A stretch of 64,000 nucleotides of DNA from Clostridium sp. MCC353. GTDB taxonomy: Bacteria > Bacillota > Clostridia > Lachnospirales > Lachnospiraceae. The notes below the pieces were generated by a model, which ran no database searches, was not told the DNA's origin, and saw only the letters and a list, made by a program, of their open reading frames with translations. The stretch lies in NCBI RefSeq assembly GCF_018785315.1, contig NZ_WQPN01000008.1, forward strand, positions 1-64,000. Reading direction: 5' to 3'. Position numbers and translations under genes: made by a program. Below are positions 1 to 8,056 of the stretch, in pieces. The first letter of the stretch is position 1; the number at the start of each line of letters is the position of its first letter.

Positions 1-88
1 AAGTGTGAGGCCATTTTCGAAAATCCCTTCACCCTCGATGTCCACCCTCCTTGTCCACGCTCCTTGTCCACGCTCCATGTTCACACTT
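1..88. repeat. Palindrome core followed by 13-bp direct repeats
   Basis: Bases 8-36 hold a palindrome-like core with the centre ATTTTCGAAAAT, followed by CCTTCACCCT. It is followed by three near-identical 13-bp units starting at 41, 54 and 67 (TCCACGCTCCTTG type) and a degenerate fourth. The same core and the same layout, palindrome then direct repeats, recurs at 25414-25588. No coding function is apparent. The element may begin before the window. It could be a terminator of the preceding gene or a dispersed intergenic element. Confidence 0.5.
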
Positions 89-187
89 ATTTCATACTTA
101 TTAAAGCTTCCCTAAAGGTTTCCTCCTTATGATAAAGACATGACAGATTATGGCCGCATCAGCAAAGCGGCAGAAGAGGAGGATATT

Positions 188-1390
188 ATGGTAAAAGCTA
201 AAAAATTGGAGGTTATCCGGAGAAACATCTGTGCCGCCATGGTCTTTATCATGGCGCTGTTTATGCTGTTTATCGCGCCCTTTCAGGCCCATGCGGCGGG
301 AGGGCTGGAACTCAGCACCGATTATCCGGGCATGTCGGTGAAGCCTGGGGATAACCTGAGCATTCCGGTCACTTTGAATAATTACAGCGGCGCGGGTATG
401 GATGCGGACGTATCTGTTTCTGCCCTGCCGGAAGGATGGGAAGGCTACCTTCAGGGCGGCAGCTATCAGATCAGCAAGGTGCATGTAAAAGACGGGGCGG
501 AGGGCGCTAAGATCACCCTTCATATCACAGTGCCGAAAGACGCGCAGGAAGGCACTTATACGGCGTCCGTACACGCTTCTTCCGCTGCGGGCGCGGCTGC
601 AGACCAGACACTGACATTTACCATCGGCGAAATGAAAGCGGGAAAAGGCAGTTTTTCTTCCGAGTATCCCCAGCAGGAAGGCGCATCGGGAACGAATTTC
701 AGCTTCAGCACCACGCTGATCAATAACGGGCTGACTTCACAGTCTTACAGCCTCTCTTCCAACGCTCCTGCCGGATGGACCGTAGGGTTTACGCCCTCTG
801 GGGAAAGCACCAAGATTGCGGGAATTGACGTGGAATCCGGGGCCAGCCAGGGAATTACCGTTTCCGTAGCCCCTCCGGCCGATATCGCAGCGGGAGAGTA
901 TAACATTTCCTGTTCCGCGGTTTCCGCAGAAGAGACTTTGACGACTGATTTAAAAGTGGTGATTACAGGTACATACGGGCTGAAACTGGAAACTCCCGAC
1001 GGCCGCCTCAGCTTTGACGCCTACGCAAACCGGGAATCCGACGTGACCCTCAACATCACCAATACGGGAAATGTGGACCTGGAAAATGTCTCCCTAAACT
1101 CCAGCGCTCCCGCTAACTGGACCGTAACCTATAACTTGGAAGACAATGTCATCAAAAATATTCCGGCCGGAACCACCACCGAAGTGATTGCCCATGTGAA
1201 GCCGGGTTCTGATGTGATCACAGGCGACTATGTGACTTCATTTACGGCCAAAAGCGACCAGACGTCAGCCAATGCCGATTTCCGCGTATCCGTGAAGACG
1301 AAAACCGTATGGGGAGCTGTGGCGGTAATCATCATTCTTTGCACAGCGGGTGGTCTGGGATATGTGTTCCGAAAATATGGCAGAAGGTAA
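188..1390 (+). CDS. Membrane-anchored NEW3-domain protein of an ABC exporter operon
   Basis: The 400-residue protein starts with a basic N-terminus and a hydrophobic signal segment (about residues 14-34) ending in an AHAA-type cleavage site. It then has roughly three repeated Ig-like modules with NEW3 features such as 'PEGW', 'APAGW' and 'SAPANW' turns, and one C-terminal membrane helix followed by a basic tail (FRKYGRR). I chose ATG 188 because an AGAGGAGG ribosome site lies just upstream; an in-frame ATG at 140 has none. NEW3 proteins of this architecture are commonly encoded with an ATPase and an ABC-2 permease, as here. The likely role is an extracytoplasmic accessory or sensor subunit of the transporter. 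The substrate is unknown. Confidence 0.8.
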   Translation: MVKAKKLEVIRRNICAAMVFIMALFMLFIAPFQAHAAGGLELSTDYPGMSVKPGDNLSIPVTLNNYSGAGMDADVSVSALPEGWEGYLQGGSYQISKVHVKDGAEGAKITLHITVPKDAQEGTYTASVHASSAAGAAADQTLTFTIGEMKAGKGSFSSEYPQQEGASGTNFSFSTTLINNGLTSQSYSLSSNAPAGWTVGFTPSGESTKIAGIDVESGASQGITVSVAPPADIAAGEYNISCSAVSAEETLTTDLKVVITGTYGLKLETPDGRLSFDAYANRESDVTLNITNTGNVDLENVSLNSSAPANWTVTYNLEDNVIKNIPAGTTTEVIAHVKPGSDVITGDYVTSFTAKSDQTSANADFRVSVKTKTVWGAVAVIIILCTAGGLGYVFRKYGRR

Positions 1391-1420
1391 GGAGCCATTG
1401 CGCAGCACAATATTTGCGCA

Positions 1421-1441
1421 AAAACGCTCCGGCATGGAGGA
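1421..1441 (+). promoter_or_regulatory. Ribosome-binding cassette repeated at 30427
   Basis: This 21-bp stretch just before the ABC ATPase gene contains CCGGCATGGAGGA and matches 30427-30447 at 20 of 21 positions. It follows a short hairpin (TTGCGCA at 1399-1405 with TGCGCAA at about 1416-1422). The second copy also precedes a gene start and also follows an ATATTTGCG-rich repeat. It supplies the GGAGG of the downstream gene. Confidence 0.5.
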
Positions 1442-1446
1442 TGAAG

Positions 1447-2454
1447 ATGGAAGAAAACCAAAATGTAATCATAAGGACAGAAGGTCTCACCAAGGAGTAC
1501 GGTTCTAAGACGGCGGTTTCGGATCTGAATCTGTGTATCAGCCAGGGAGAGGTGTTCGGGCTTCTTGGCCCCAATGGAGCCGGAAAGACCACCACCACCC
1601 TGATGCTTTTAGGGCTCACGGAGCCGACAGAAGGAAGCGCCTATATTGACGGGAAGAATTGTACCAGAGAGGCCATAGAAGTTAAGAAAATCGTGGGTTA
1701 TCTGCCCGACAGCGTGGGCTTTTACTCGGATATGACAGGCCGGGAAAACCTGCGCTTCACCGGAAGGCTCAACGGCCTGTCCGAAGATGTGATTGAAGCG
1801 AGGATCGATGGGCTGCTTGAAAAGGTGGGCATGACATACGCCGCGGACCAGAAGGCCGGAACCTATTCCAGAGGTATGAAACAGAGGCTTGGCATCGCGG
1901 ATGTGCTGATGAAAGACCCGAAAGTGGTCATTATGGATGAGCCCACCCTTGGAATTGACCCGGAAGGAATGCGGGAACTGATGGCGCTGATCCGGGAACT
2001 GGCGGAAAAAGACGGGAGGACCATTTTGATCTCCTCCCACCAGCTCTATCAGATCCAGCAGATTTGTGACCGGGTGGGGCTGTTTGTAGAAGGCAGGCTG
2101 ATGGCCTGCGGCAGGATCGACGAGCTGGCAAAAGAGATGCAGCAGGAAGGGCGTTATGTGCTGGAGGCCGCCGCATTTCCCGACAATGCGGGCTTCAAAC
2201 GGCTGATCAGTGAAATGGGAAATGTGGAGCAGGTGGAACGGGAAGGCGATTTCTATGTAATCCGGTCCGTTTCGGACATCAAAAGGGAGCTTTTGAGAAA
2301 ATGCCTGGATGAAGGATACACCATTTCCCATCTGCGCCAGCGGGGCAATGACCTGGATGAAATCTATAGACGTTATTTTGAGAAAGCAGGGCTTAAAGAT
2401 GGAAATGATAGTGAGAGAAAAAATAAAACATTTATTTCCTTCCCAAGGAAATGA
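1447..2454 (+). CDS. ABC transporter ATP-binding protein
   Basis: This 335-residue cytosolic ATPase powers the permease that follows. Visible motifs are Walker A (GPNGAGKTT), the ABC signature variant (TYSRGMKQRLGIA), Walker B (VVIMDEPTLGIDPEG) and an H-loop (ILISSHQ). The C-terminal 80 or so residues form the extension typical of ABC-2 exporter ATPases. GGAGG at 1436-1440 abuts ATG 1441 but sits 6 nt before ATG 1447, so I prefer 1447. The reading frame stays open far upstream, but that part overlaps the NEW3 gene and is unlikely to be translated. The 3' end overlaps the permease start, which suggests coupled translation. Confidence 0.9.
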   Translation: MEENQNVIIRTEGLTKEYGSKTAVSDLNLCISQGEVFGLLGPNGAGKTTTTLMLLGLTEPTEGSAYIDGKNCTREAIEVKKIVGYLPDSVGFYSDMTGRENLRFTGRLNGLSEDVIEARIDGLLEKVGMTYAADQKAGTYSRGMKQRLGIADVLMKDPKVVIMDEPTLGIDPEGMRELMALIRELAEKDGRTILISSHQLYQIQQICDRVGLFVEGRLMACGRIDELAKEMQQEGRYVLEAAAFPDNAGFKRLISEMGNVEQVEREGDFYVIRSVSDIKRELLRKCLDEGYTISHLRQRGNDLDEIYRRYFEKAGLKDGNDSERKNKTFISFPRK

Positions 2455-3412
2455 TTCCGGCCGCATTCAGGCGGGCTGCGGCCTGGCGGCGCTTTACCGG
2501 AAAGAAATGGCGGACCACATCAGAAGCAGGCGTTTTCTCATCGTCCTGGCGCTGATTCTGCTGACCAGTTTTGCCAGTATTTATGGGGCGTTATCCAGCC
2601 TTGAGAGCGCGGTTTCAGCCGATCCCGATTTCATTTTCCTGAAATTATTTACGCTGAGCGGTAATTCAATCCCCTCTTTTACTGCGTTTATCGGTCTTTT
2701 GGGGCCGTTTGTGGGCCTGACATTAGGGTTTGACGCGATAAACAGCGAACGGTCGGAGGGGACGTTAAACCGGCTGGTGGCCCAGCCTATTTACAGGGAC
2801 GCGGTTATCAACGGCAAGTTTCTGGCAGGGGCCACCATCATCTTCATCATGGTATTTGCCATGGGGATGATCATAAGCGCGGTAGGGCTTTTAACCACAG
2901 GGATTCCGCCGGAAGGGGAAGAGGTGGGCAGACTGCTGGTGTTCCTTTTATTTACGGCGGTTTATATCTGTTTCTGGCTGGCTCTGTCCATCCTGTTTTC
3001 CGTTATCTGCCGCCATGCGGCCACCTCTGCGCTGGCGGTGATCGCGATCTGGATCTTTTTCGCATTGTTCATGAGTTTGGTGGTGAATATTGTGGCAAAT
3101 TCCCTGTATCCGGTCAATCAGATGGCTACGGCAAGGCAGATTCTGGGCAATTATAACTGCCAGTTGAATTTAAACAGGCTGTCCCCCTATTACCTCTACA
3201 GCGAGGCGGTTTCCACGATCATGAACCCCAGCGTCCGTTCCATGAATGTGATCACTCCCCAGCAGCTTTCCGGCGCGATTACGGGATATTTGTCTCTGGG
3301 CCAGAGCCTTCTGCTGGTATGGCCTCATATGACCGGGCTTCTGGCGGTTACGGCTGTGATATTTGCCGGTTCCTACATCAGTTTTATGAGAAAGGAAATA
3401 CGCAGCAGGTAG
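2399..3412 (+). CDS. ABC-2 type transporter permease
   Basis: This 337-residue integral membrane protein has a cytosolic N-terminus (LYRKEMADHIRSRRFLIVLALILL) typical of the ABC-2 (NatB/GldF-like) fold. About six hydrophobic segments follow, with a large loop after the first. The motif GFDAINSERSEGTLNRLVAQPIYR is the usual ABC-2 signature region. The start is uncertain: ATG 2399 has an AGCAGGG site upstream and overlaps the ATPase gene by 56 bp. ATG 2405 is also possible. Together with the NEW3 protein and the ATPase it should form an exporter or envelope-maintenance complex. The two-component genes downstream probably control it. Confidence 0.85.
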   Translation: MEMIVREKIKHLFPSQGNDSGRIQAGCGLAALYRKEMADHIRSRRFLIVLALILLTSFASIYGALSSLESAVSADPDFIFLKLFTLSGNSIPSFTAFIGLLGPFVGLTLGFDAINSERSEGTLNRLVAQPIYRDAVINGKFLAGATIIFIMVFAMGMIISAVGLLTTGIPPEGEEVGRLLVFLLFTAVYICFWLALSILFSVICRHAATSALAVIAIWIFFALFMSLVVNIVANSLYPVNQMATARQILGNYNCQLNLNRLSPYYLYSEAVSTIMNPSVRSMNVITPQQLSGAITGYLSLGQSLLLVWPHMTGLLAVTAVIFAGSYISFMRKEIRSR

Positions 3413-3532
3413 AAATGGGCGGGAAATCCCAACCTCGTGTTTGTGAAATATTGATGAAATATAACGGGGAAATATTGACCTGACGGAGAGAAAGGAAGAA
3501 AATAGAGGGAAAAGACAGGAACGGGAGGAAAC

Positions 3533-4204
3533 ATGAGAATTCTAATCGTGGAGGACAATGAAAGACTGGCCGAATCGATCCAGGATATCTTAAAACAGGT
3601 TTGGTACGATTCCGATATCTGTACGGACGGAGTGAGCGGCGGCTATCAGATGATGGAAGGGGCCTATGACGCGGTGATCCTGGATGTGATGCTGCCAGGC
3701 AAAGACGGGATTACCCTTTTGAGAGAGGCCAGGGCCAAGGGCTGCCGCGTGCCGGTCCTCATGCTCACCGCCAAAAGCGAAGTGGAGGATAAAGTGGCGG
3801 GGCTGGAAAGCGGGGCGGATTATTATCTGACCAAGCCATTTGACAAACAGGAACTTTTAGCTGTAATAAAGACCGTAGTCAGACGGAAGGGGGAAATTCT
3901 CCCCGACTGCCTGGCTTATGGCAATTTAACCCTGAACCAGTCCACCTACTGCCTTTCGGGGCCGGAAAAGAGCATCCAGCTTGGGAAAAAGGAATATGAC
4001 GTGATGTGGATACTGATATCCAATAAAGAGATGGTGGTATCCAAGGAAACCCTTCTCCTTAAAATCTGGGGCGCCGGTTCGGACGCGGTGGAAAATAATG
4101 TGGAGATTTATATATCATTTCTTAGGAAAAAACTGGATTTCCTCAAGACAAATGTGACGATTGTGACCATGCGCAATTTCGGCTACCGGCTGACGCTGAA
4201 ATGA
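3533..4204 (+). CDS. OmpR/PhoB-family response regulator
   Basis: The 223-residue protein has an N-terminal receiver with acidic pair E7-D8, phosphoacceptor D51 (VILDVMLPG) and the conserved lysine in LTKPFDK. A C-terminal winged-helix DNA-binding domain follows (VENNVEIYISFLRKKL and NFGYRL). The ribosome site GGGAGGAAAC lies just before ATG 3533. It is followed by the histidine kinase gene after a 164-bp repeat-filled gap. It most likely regulates the adjacent ABC exporter genes, which is an inference from position. Confidence 0.93.
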   Translation: MRILIVEDNERLAESIQDILKQVWYDSDICTDGVSGGYQMMEGAYDAVILDVMLPGKDGITLLREARAKGCRVPVLMLTAKSEVEDKVAGLESGADYYLTKPFDKQELLAVIKTVVRRKGEILPDCLAYGNLTLNQSTYCLSGPEKSIQLGKKEYDVMWILISNKEMVVSKETLLLKIWGAGSDAVENNVEIYISFLRKKLDFLKTNVTIVTMRNFGYRLTLK

Positions 4205-4214
4205 AAAGCGGAAG

Positions 4215-4347
4215 AAAGGCAGAACTGGAGATGAAAGGCAGAGCTGGAGGCAAAAGGCAGAGTTGGAGGTAAAAGGCAGAGCTGGAGGCAAAAGGCAGGG
4301 CTGAAGTAAAAAGGCGGAACTGAAGGTAAAAGGCAGAGTCAAAGTAA
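4215..4347 (+). repeat. Seven tandem 19-bp repeats between regulator and kinase genes
   Basis: Seven consecutive 19-bp units of the form AAAGGCAGAGCTGGAGGYA fill almost the whole gap between the response regulator stop and the kinase start. Divergence rises in the last three units. Each unit contains a GGAG-like purine string. The block is not translated in any convincing frame. It may be a recently expanded minisatellite derived from a ribosome-site region. Confidence 0.85.
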
Positions 4348-4368
4348 AAACACAGAACGGGGGTTCAC

Positions 4369-5598
4369 GTGAAAGAGATAAGCAGGCTGCGGATAAAATT
4401 CATGCTGTATAATATGGTCATCGTGACCGTGGTGATCGGAGCGGCGTTTTTTGCAGCGGTATTTTTAGTGAAAAACAGAATCATGGAAGAGAGCAATTCC
4501 CTGCTCTCCCGGGCGGCGGCAGAGGAGACGGGAACTTTGATCTTTGAGGTGTCGCCCCACGTGCGGGTTCCCTATTTCACCGTTTTGGTTGACCGGGACG
4601 GCGTGGTGTTTTTGAATGAGGGGGCGTATAATTCCTTCCCGGACCAGGATTTTCTGGAGCGGATTGTAGGAATGGGAGTGTCCGGGGCAAAGGATACCGG
4701 GGATTTGGAAGAATACCACCTGCGGTATTTGAGAATCAGCCATCCATTTGGATATAAGATCGCATTCGTGGATACTTCCTATGAAGATTCCATTGGTGGC
4801 AGCCTGCTTCGGACCGTCATTCTCATCTGCGGCGTGATCTGGCTGTGCTTTCTTGTCCTGTCCTATTTCTTCTCCAAATGGGCCGTACGCCCGGTGGAAG
4901 AATCCATCCGCATGCAGAAGCAGTTTGTGGCCGACGCGTCCCATGAACTGAAGACCCCGCTCACTGTGATCATGGCCAATACGGAACTGCTGGAAGAGCG
5001 GTGCGCCGGAATCGGGACTGACGTGGACAAATGGCTCCATAATGTCCATCAGGAGAGCGTGGGCATGCGTTCTCTGGTCGAAGACCTGCTTCTGCTGGCC
5101 AAAAGCGAGGTGCTTTTGCAGAACCGGAGCAAAAAGGGGAAGTGCAGCCTCAGCGATCTGGTTATGGAAGGCATCCTCACATTTGAACCCGTATTTTACC
5201 AGAATGAAAAGAACCTGGATTATGAAATTGCTGAAGATATAGTGATCAAGGGCGATCCGGAACAGATCCGCCAATTGGTGAAGATTTTCCTGGACAATGC
5301 GGTGAAATATTCAGCGCCCCGGGGAAAGGTTTTGGTGACCTTGGAGCGCATTTCCAAAAGGAAGGCCAGGCTGTGGGTGAAGAGCGAGGGAGAGGCCATA
5401 CCCAGGGAGAAGAGAAAAGCGGTTTTCCGCCGGTTCTATCGTGGCGACGCGGCCAGAAGCAGCCAGAGCGGCTACGGGCTGGGACTTGCCATCGCCCAGG
5501 GGATTGCAGGAAACCATAGAGCGGGCATCGGAGTGGAATATCTGGACGGAATGAATTGTTTCTATGTGGAATTTAAGCTGGTTAATGAAAAGAGCTGA
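4369..5598 (+). CDS. Sensor histidine kinase (OmpR-type partner)
   Basis: The 409-residue membrane kinase has two transmembrane helices (about residues 13-35 and 147-166) around an extracytoplasmic sensor region. The H-box is ASHELKTPLT with H192. It then has an N-box (DNAVKYS) and a G-box (GYGLGLAIAQG). The start is GTG 4369, preceded by an ACGGGGG ribosome site; no better ATG is in frame. There is no obvious HAMP domain between TM2 and the H-box, which is short. It should phosphorylate the upstream response regulator. Confidence 0.9.
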   Translation: MKEISRLRIKFMLYNMVIVTVVIGAAFFAAVFLVKNRIMEESNSLLSRAAAEETGTLIFEVSPHVRVPYFTVLVDRDGVVFLNEGAYNSFPDQDFLERIVGMGVSGAKDTGDLEEYHLRYLRISHPFGYKIAFVDTSYEDSIGGSLLRTVILICGVIWLCFLVLSYFFSKWAVRPVEESIRMQKQFVADASHELKTPLTVIMANTELLEERCAGIGTDVDKWLHNVHQESVGMRSLVEDLLLLAKSEVLLQNRSKKGKCSLSDLVMEGILTFEPVFYQNEKNLDYEIAEDIVIKGDPEQIRQLVKIFLDNAVKYSAPRGKVLVTLERISKRKARLWVKSEGEAIPREKRKAVFRRFYRGDAARSSQSGYGLGLAIAQGIAGNHRAGIGVEYLDGMNCFYVEFKLVNEKS

Positions 5599-5615
5599 GT
5601 TCAGTGTGAAAGAAG

Positions 5616-5679
5616 AAAAGGCGGTATAAGAAGAAGTGAAGCCGGTTCCCGGCCCTCATTTCTACTTATACTGCCTTTT
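5616..5679. terminator. Bidirectional hairpin terminator after the kinase gene
   Basis: A long stem pairs AAAAGGCGGTATAAG with CTTATACTGCCTTTT around an inner CCGG hairpin. The arms begin with A-run and end with T-run, so it can terminate on both strands. It separates the two-component operon from the PTS operon. Confidence 0.8.
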
Positions 5680-5715
5680 GATGTCCCATAGACACATATA
5701 ATGGAAGAATATGGT

Positions 5716-5748
5716 AAAACGTTCATGACAAAATTAAAACGAACATAT
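5716..5748. promoter_or_regulatory. Two candidate DeoR-type operator half-sites
   Basis: AAAACGTTCATGA at 5716-5728 and AAAACGAACATAT at 5736-5748 lie just upstream of the PTS promoter. AAAACGTTCATAAA also occurs at 13892 upstream of the DeoR gene's own promoter. That the DeoR protein binds these sites is inference. Confidence 0.35.
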
Positions 5749-5755
5749 AAACATC

Positions 5756-5784
5756 TTGTAATTGTTGAAAATGTGGTATATAAT
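5756..5784 (+). promoter_or_regulatory. Sigma-A promoter of the PTS-sulfatase operon
   Basis: The -35 box TTGTAA (5756-5761) is separated by 17 nt from a consensus -10 box TATAAT (5779-5784). The first gene starts at 5892, leaving a leader of about 100 nt. Confidence 0.7.
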
Positions 5785-5891
5785 AACGAATAAAGTACAT
5801 AGATTTGGCGGAATTTATAAATAACTGGTGTTTATGCACTTGTTACGAATGTAAACGATCACCAAGAGCAAAAGAGAAAGGAAAGGTGAAG

Positions 5892-6350
5892 ATGTTAATA
5901 GGAGATTTGGTAAGAAAAAAGAGGGTGTGCTTTCACGATAGTTTTCCCAATTGGGAAGAAGCGGTCAAAGCCTCTTACCGGCCTCTGCTTGACGACGGCA
6001 CGATAGAACCGTGTTATATCGATCAGGTGATAGCCAGTATTGAGGAACTGGGGCCTTACATTGTGCTGGCCCCCGATATCGCCATGCCTCATACGACGAT
6101 GGGGGCAAAGGGGGTAAAATGCTCTGCCATCAGTTTTATGAAAGTAGAACAGCCGGTACATTTTACCCAGGATAATCCGGAAAATGACGCGCGGCTGTTT
6201 TTCTCATTGGCAGCGCAGAACCCGGAGGAACATCTGGAAAATATGAAGTATCTGGCGGAGGAACTGATGACGGAAGGCTTGACGGAGGATCTGTTATCCT
6301 GCCGGACAGAAGAGGATCTTTTGAAATTAGAAGTTAAATACGGACAATAG
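5892..6350 (+). CDS. PTS EIIA component, ascorbate/mannitol type
   Basis: This 152-residue cytosolic phosphocarrier belongs to the PTS_EIIA_2 family. The active-site histidine is H67 in LAPDIAMPHTT, which would take phosphate from HPr and pass it to EIIB. I chose ATG 5892, which follows AAAGGAAAGGTGAAG, because an open frame from 5805 has no ribosome site and overlaps the leader. It is the first gene of an operon with EIIC, EIIB, a sulfatase and a UroD-fold protein. EIIC and EIIB resemble UlaA and UlaB, so it is equivalent to UlaC, but the substrate here need not be ascorbate. Confidence 0.88.
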   Translation: MLIGDLVRKKRVCFHDSFPNWEEAVKASYRPLLDDGTIEPCYIDQVIASIEELGPYIVLAPDIAMPHTTMGAKGVKCSAISFMKVEQPVHFTQDNPENDARLFFSLAAQNPEEHLENMKYLAEELMTEGLTEDLLSCRTEEDLLKLEVKYGQ

Positions 6351-6378
6351 TTTTTTAGGAGAGGGAAAGGGGATACAT

Positions 6379-7692
6379 ATGATTATTTTAGATTTTATTC
6401 TGAACCAGTTGCTGCGGCAGCCTGTTATTTTTATCGGTTTATTGGTTGCCCTTGGCAATATTCTGGTGCGGAAGGGGTTTGTTCAGGTGATCAGCAGCGC
6501 ATTTACCACCATGGTGGGGCTGCAATTGATTATATTCGGCGGGAACCAGTTTGGGGGACTGATTTCGCCCATAACGGATGCGATAAAAGAAGCGTTCGGC
6601 ATCCAGGGGTATGTGATGGACCAGGTGGTCATGAATTCCGTAGCCATCAACGCCCTTACGGATGCGGGGATCTTTCAGTTTGTGGGGTATGTATTTTTAA
6701 TCGCATTTGCGGTCAACCTGATTCTGGTTCTGCTGGGGAAATACACCAAGGTGCGGGGGCTTTTTCTCACCGGCAATGCGGGCGTATCCCACTCCCAGGC
6801 CATACTCTGGCTGGTGTTCGCCTACCTGGGAAGTCTGGGAAATACTCTGGTAGTGATCATCGCAGGCGTGCTGGTAGGCCTCTATTGGTCGCTTTCAACC
6901 ACTTTAGCCATTAAGCCGGTTGATAAGATTACAGACGGAATGGGCGGTTTTACCGTAGGCCATAACCAGACCCTGGCATTCTGGTTCTATTCCAAGTTTG
7001 CTCATCTGTTCGGTGATCCGGTGAAGGACGACGCGGAGAATTTAAACCTTCCCGGATGGCTTGCGATCTTTGACAACAATGTAATCGGCGTGGCCATCAT
7101 CATGTCCTTATTCTGCGGCGGTTTCCTTCTCACTTTGGGATGGGAAGGGGCAAAGGCGGTTGCAGGAGGGACCAATGTGCTGATTTATATCTTCATGATC
7201 GGCATTCAGTTCTCGGCATTTATGGTGATCGTGCTTCAGGGCGTGCGCATGCTGACCAGCGAGCTGACGACGGCATTTCAGGGCATTCAGGAGAAGATCG
7301 CTCCCAATGCGGTTCCGGCAATCGACGTGGCCGCAATTCTGGGATTTGGGCCTACATCCGCTACCCTGGGATTTATTTTCACCACATTCGGAACCATTCT
7401 GGCCATGCTGGCCCTCTATCTGGTGAAAAGCCCTGTTATGGTGCTTCCGGGATTCCTGCCCCTGTTTTTCGTGGGCGGCCCCATCGGGGTTCTGGCTAAC
7501 AAATACGGCGGATGGAAGTCCATCCTGGTGTGCTGTATCTCCGTAGGCATTATTCAGACATTCGGCACGGTGTGGGCCCTGAGCCTTACCACTCTGCCGG
7601 GGACAGCCGGGTGGTCCGGAATGTTCGACTTTGCAACCTTCTGGCCCGCTGTTACGGAAGGGCTGAAGGCTGTTGGAAACCTGATTCATTAA
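6379..7692 (+). CDS. PTS EIIC component, UlaA-like (ascorbate family)
   Basis: This 437-residue polytopic membrane protein forms the sugar channel of an EIIC-GAT (UlaA/SgaT) type PTS. Family features include the N-terminal LLRQPVIFIGLLVALGNILVRK, the loop with GGFTVGHNQT and multiple long hydrophobic helices. The known E. coli member carries L-ascorbate; others carry galactitol-like or unknown substrates. Its operon partners are EIIA upstream and EIIB downstream. The co-encoded sulfatase suggests a sulfated sugar or sugar acid as substrate, which is my inference. Confidence 0.9.
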   Translation: MIILDFILNQLLRQPVIFIGLLVALGNILVRKGFVQVISSAFTTMVGLQLIIFGGNQFGGLISPITDAIKEAFGIQGYVMDQVVMNSVAINALTDAGIFQFVGYVFLIAFAVNLILVLLGKYTKVRGLFLTGNAGVSHSQAILWLVFAYLGSLGNTLVVIIAGVLVGLYWSLSTTLAIKPVDKITDGMGGFTVGHNQTLAFWFYSKFAHLFGDPVKDDAENLNLPGWLAIFDNNVIGVAIIMSLFCGGFLLTLGWEGAKAVAGGTNVLIYIFMIGIQFSAFMVIVLQGVRMLTSELTTAFQGIQEKIAPNAVPAIDVAAILGFGPTSATLGFIFTTFGTILAMLALYLVKSPVMVLPGFLPLFFVGGPIGVLANKYGGWKSILVCCISVGIIQTFGTVWALSLTTLPGTAGWSGMFDFATFWPAVTEGLKAVGNLIH

Positions 7693-7714
7693 CATTAAAA
7701 TGGAGGAAAATTAA

Positions 7715-8044
7715 ATGAAAGCAAAAGATCCGAATAAAATACATATTTTGTTTGTCTGCGGTTATGGCGTGGGCACCAGCGTTATCATGGAAAATAATGT
7801 CCGAAAAGCCCTTGCCAATAAAGGGATAGAAGCGGTGATGGAACACGCTTCCGGCGGGGAAGTCAGCTCTTATAAAGGCTGGGCTGATATCATCGGCGTA
7901 TCGAAAAAGTTAGTCAGCGTGGTGCGGCTTTCACCTGATGATAACGTACATGTGATAGAAATCGTCAATTTAATGGACGGAAACAAGATCGCGTCGCAGA
8001 TTGAAGAGATTATGAAAGAGCATTATCCCCATCTGCTGAAGTAA
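7715..8044 (+). CDS. PTS EIIB component, UlaB-like
   Basis: This 109-residue cytosolic protein is a PTS_IIB (lactose/ascorbate superfamily) domain. The phosphocysteine is C15 in ILFVCGYGVGTS, within a P-loop-like turn. A good ribosome site (GGAGG) lies before ATG 7715. It passes phosphate from EIIA to the sugar carried by EIIC. It ends 12 bp before the sulfatase gene, which shows a tight operon. Confidence 0.9.
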   Translation: MKAKDPNKIHILFVCGYGVGTSVIMENNVRKALANKGIEAVMEHASGGEVSSYKGWADIIGVSKKLVSVVRLSPDDNVHVIEIVNLMDGNKIASQIEEIMKEHYPHLLK

Positions 8045-8056
8045 GGAGTATGCCTT

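Noticed and set aside
6379-7692. Naming the PTS genes ulaA, ulaB and ulaC
   Set aside because: The family fits, but the sulfatase context makes ascorbate itself uncertain, and ulaG-E-F are in a different operon.
7108-7695. Minus-strand frame of 195 codons within the EIIC gene
   Set aside because: It lies wholly antisense to a well-supported membrane protein gene and has no ribosome site or family features; other long antisense frames were left out for the same reason.
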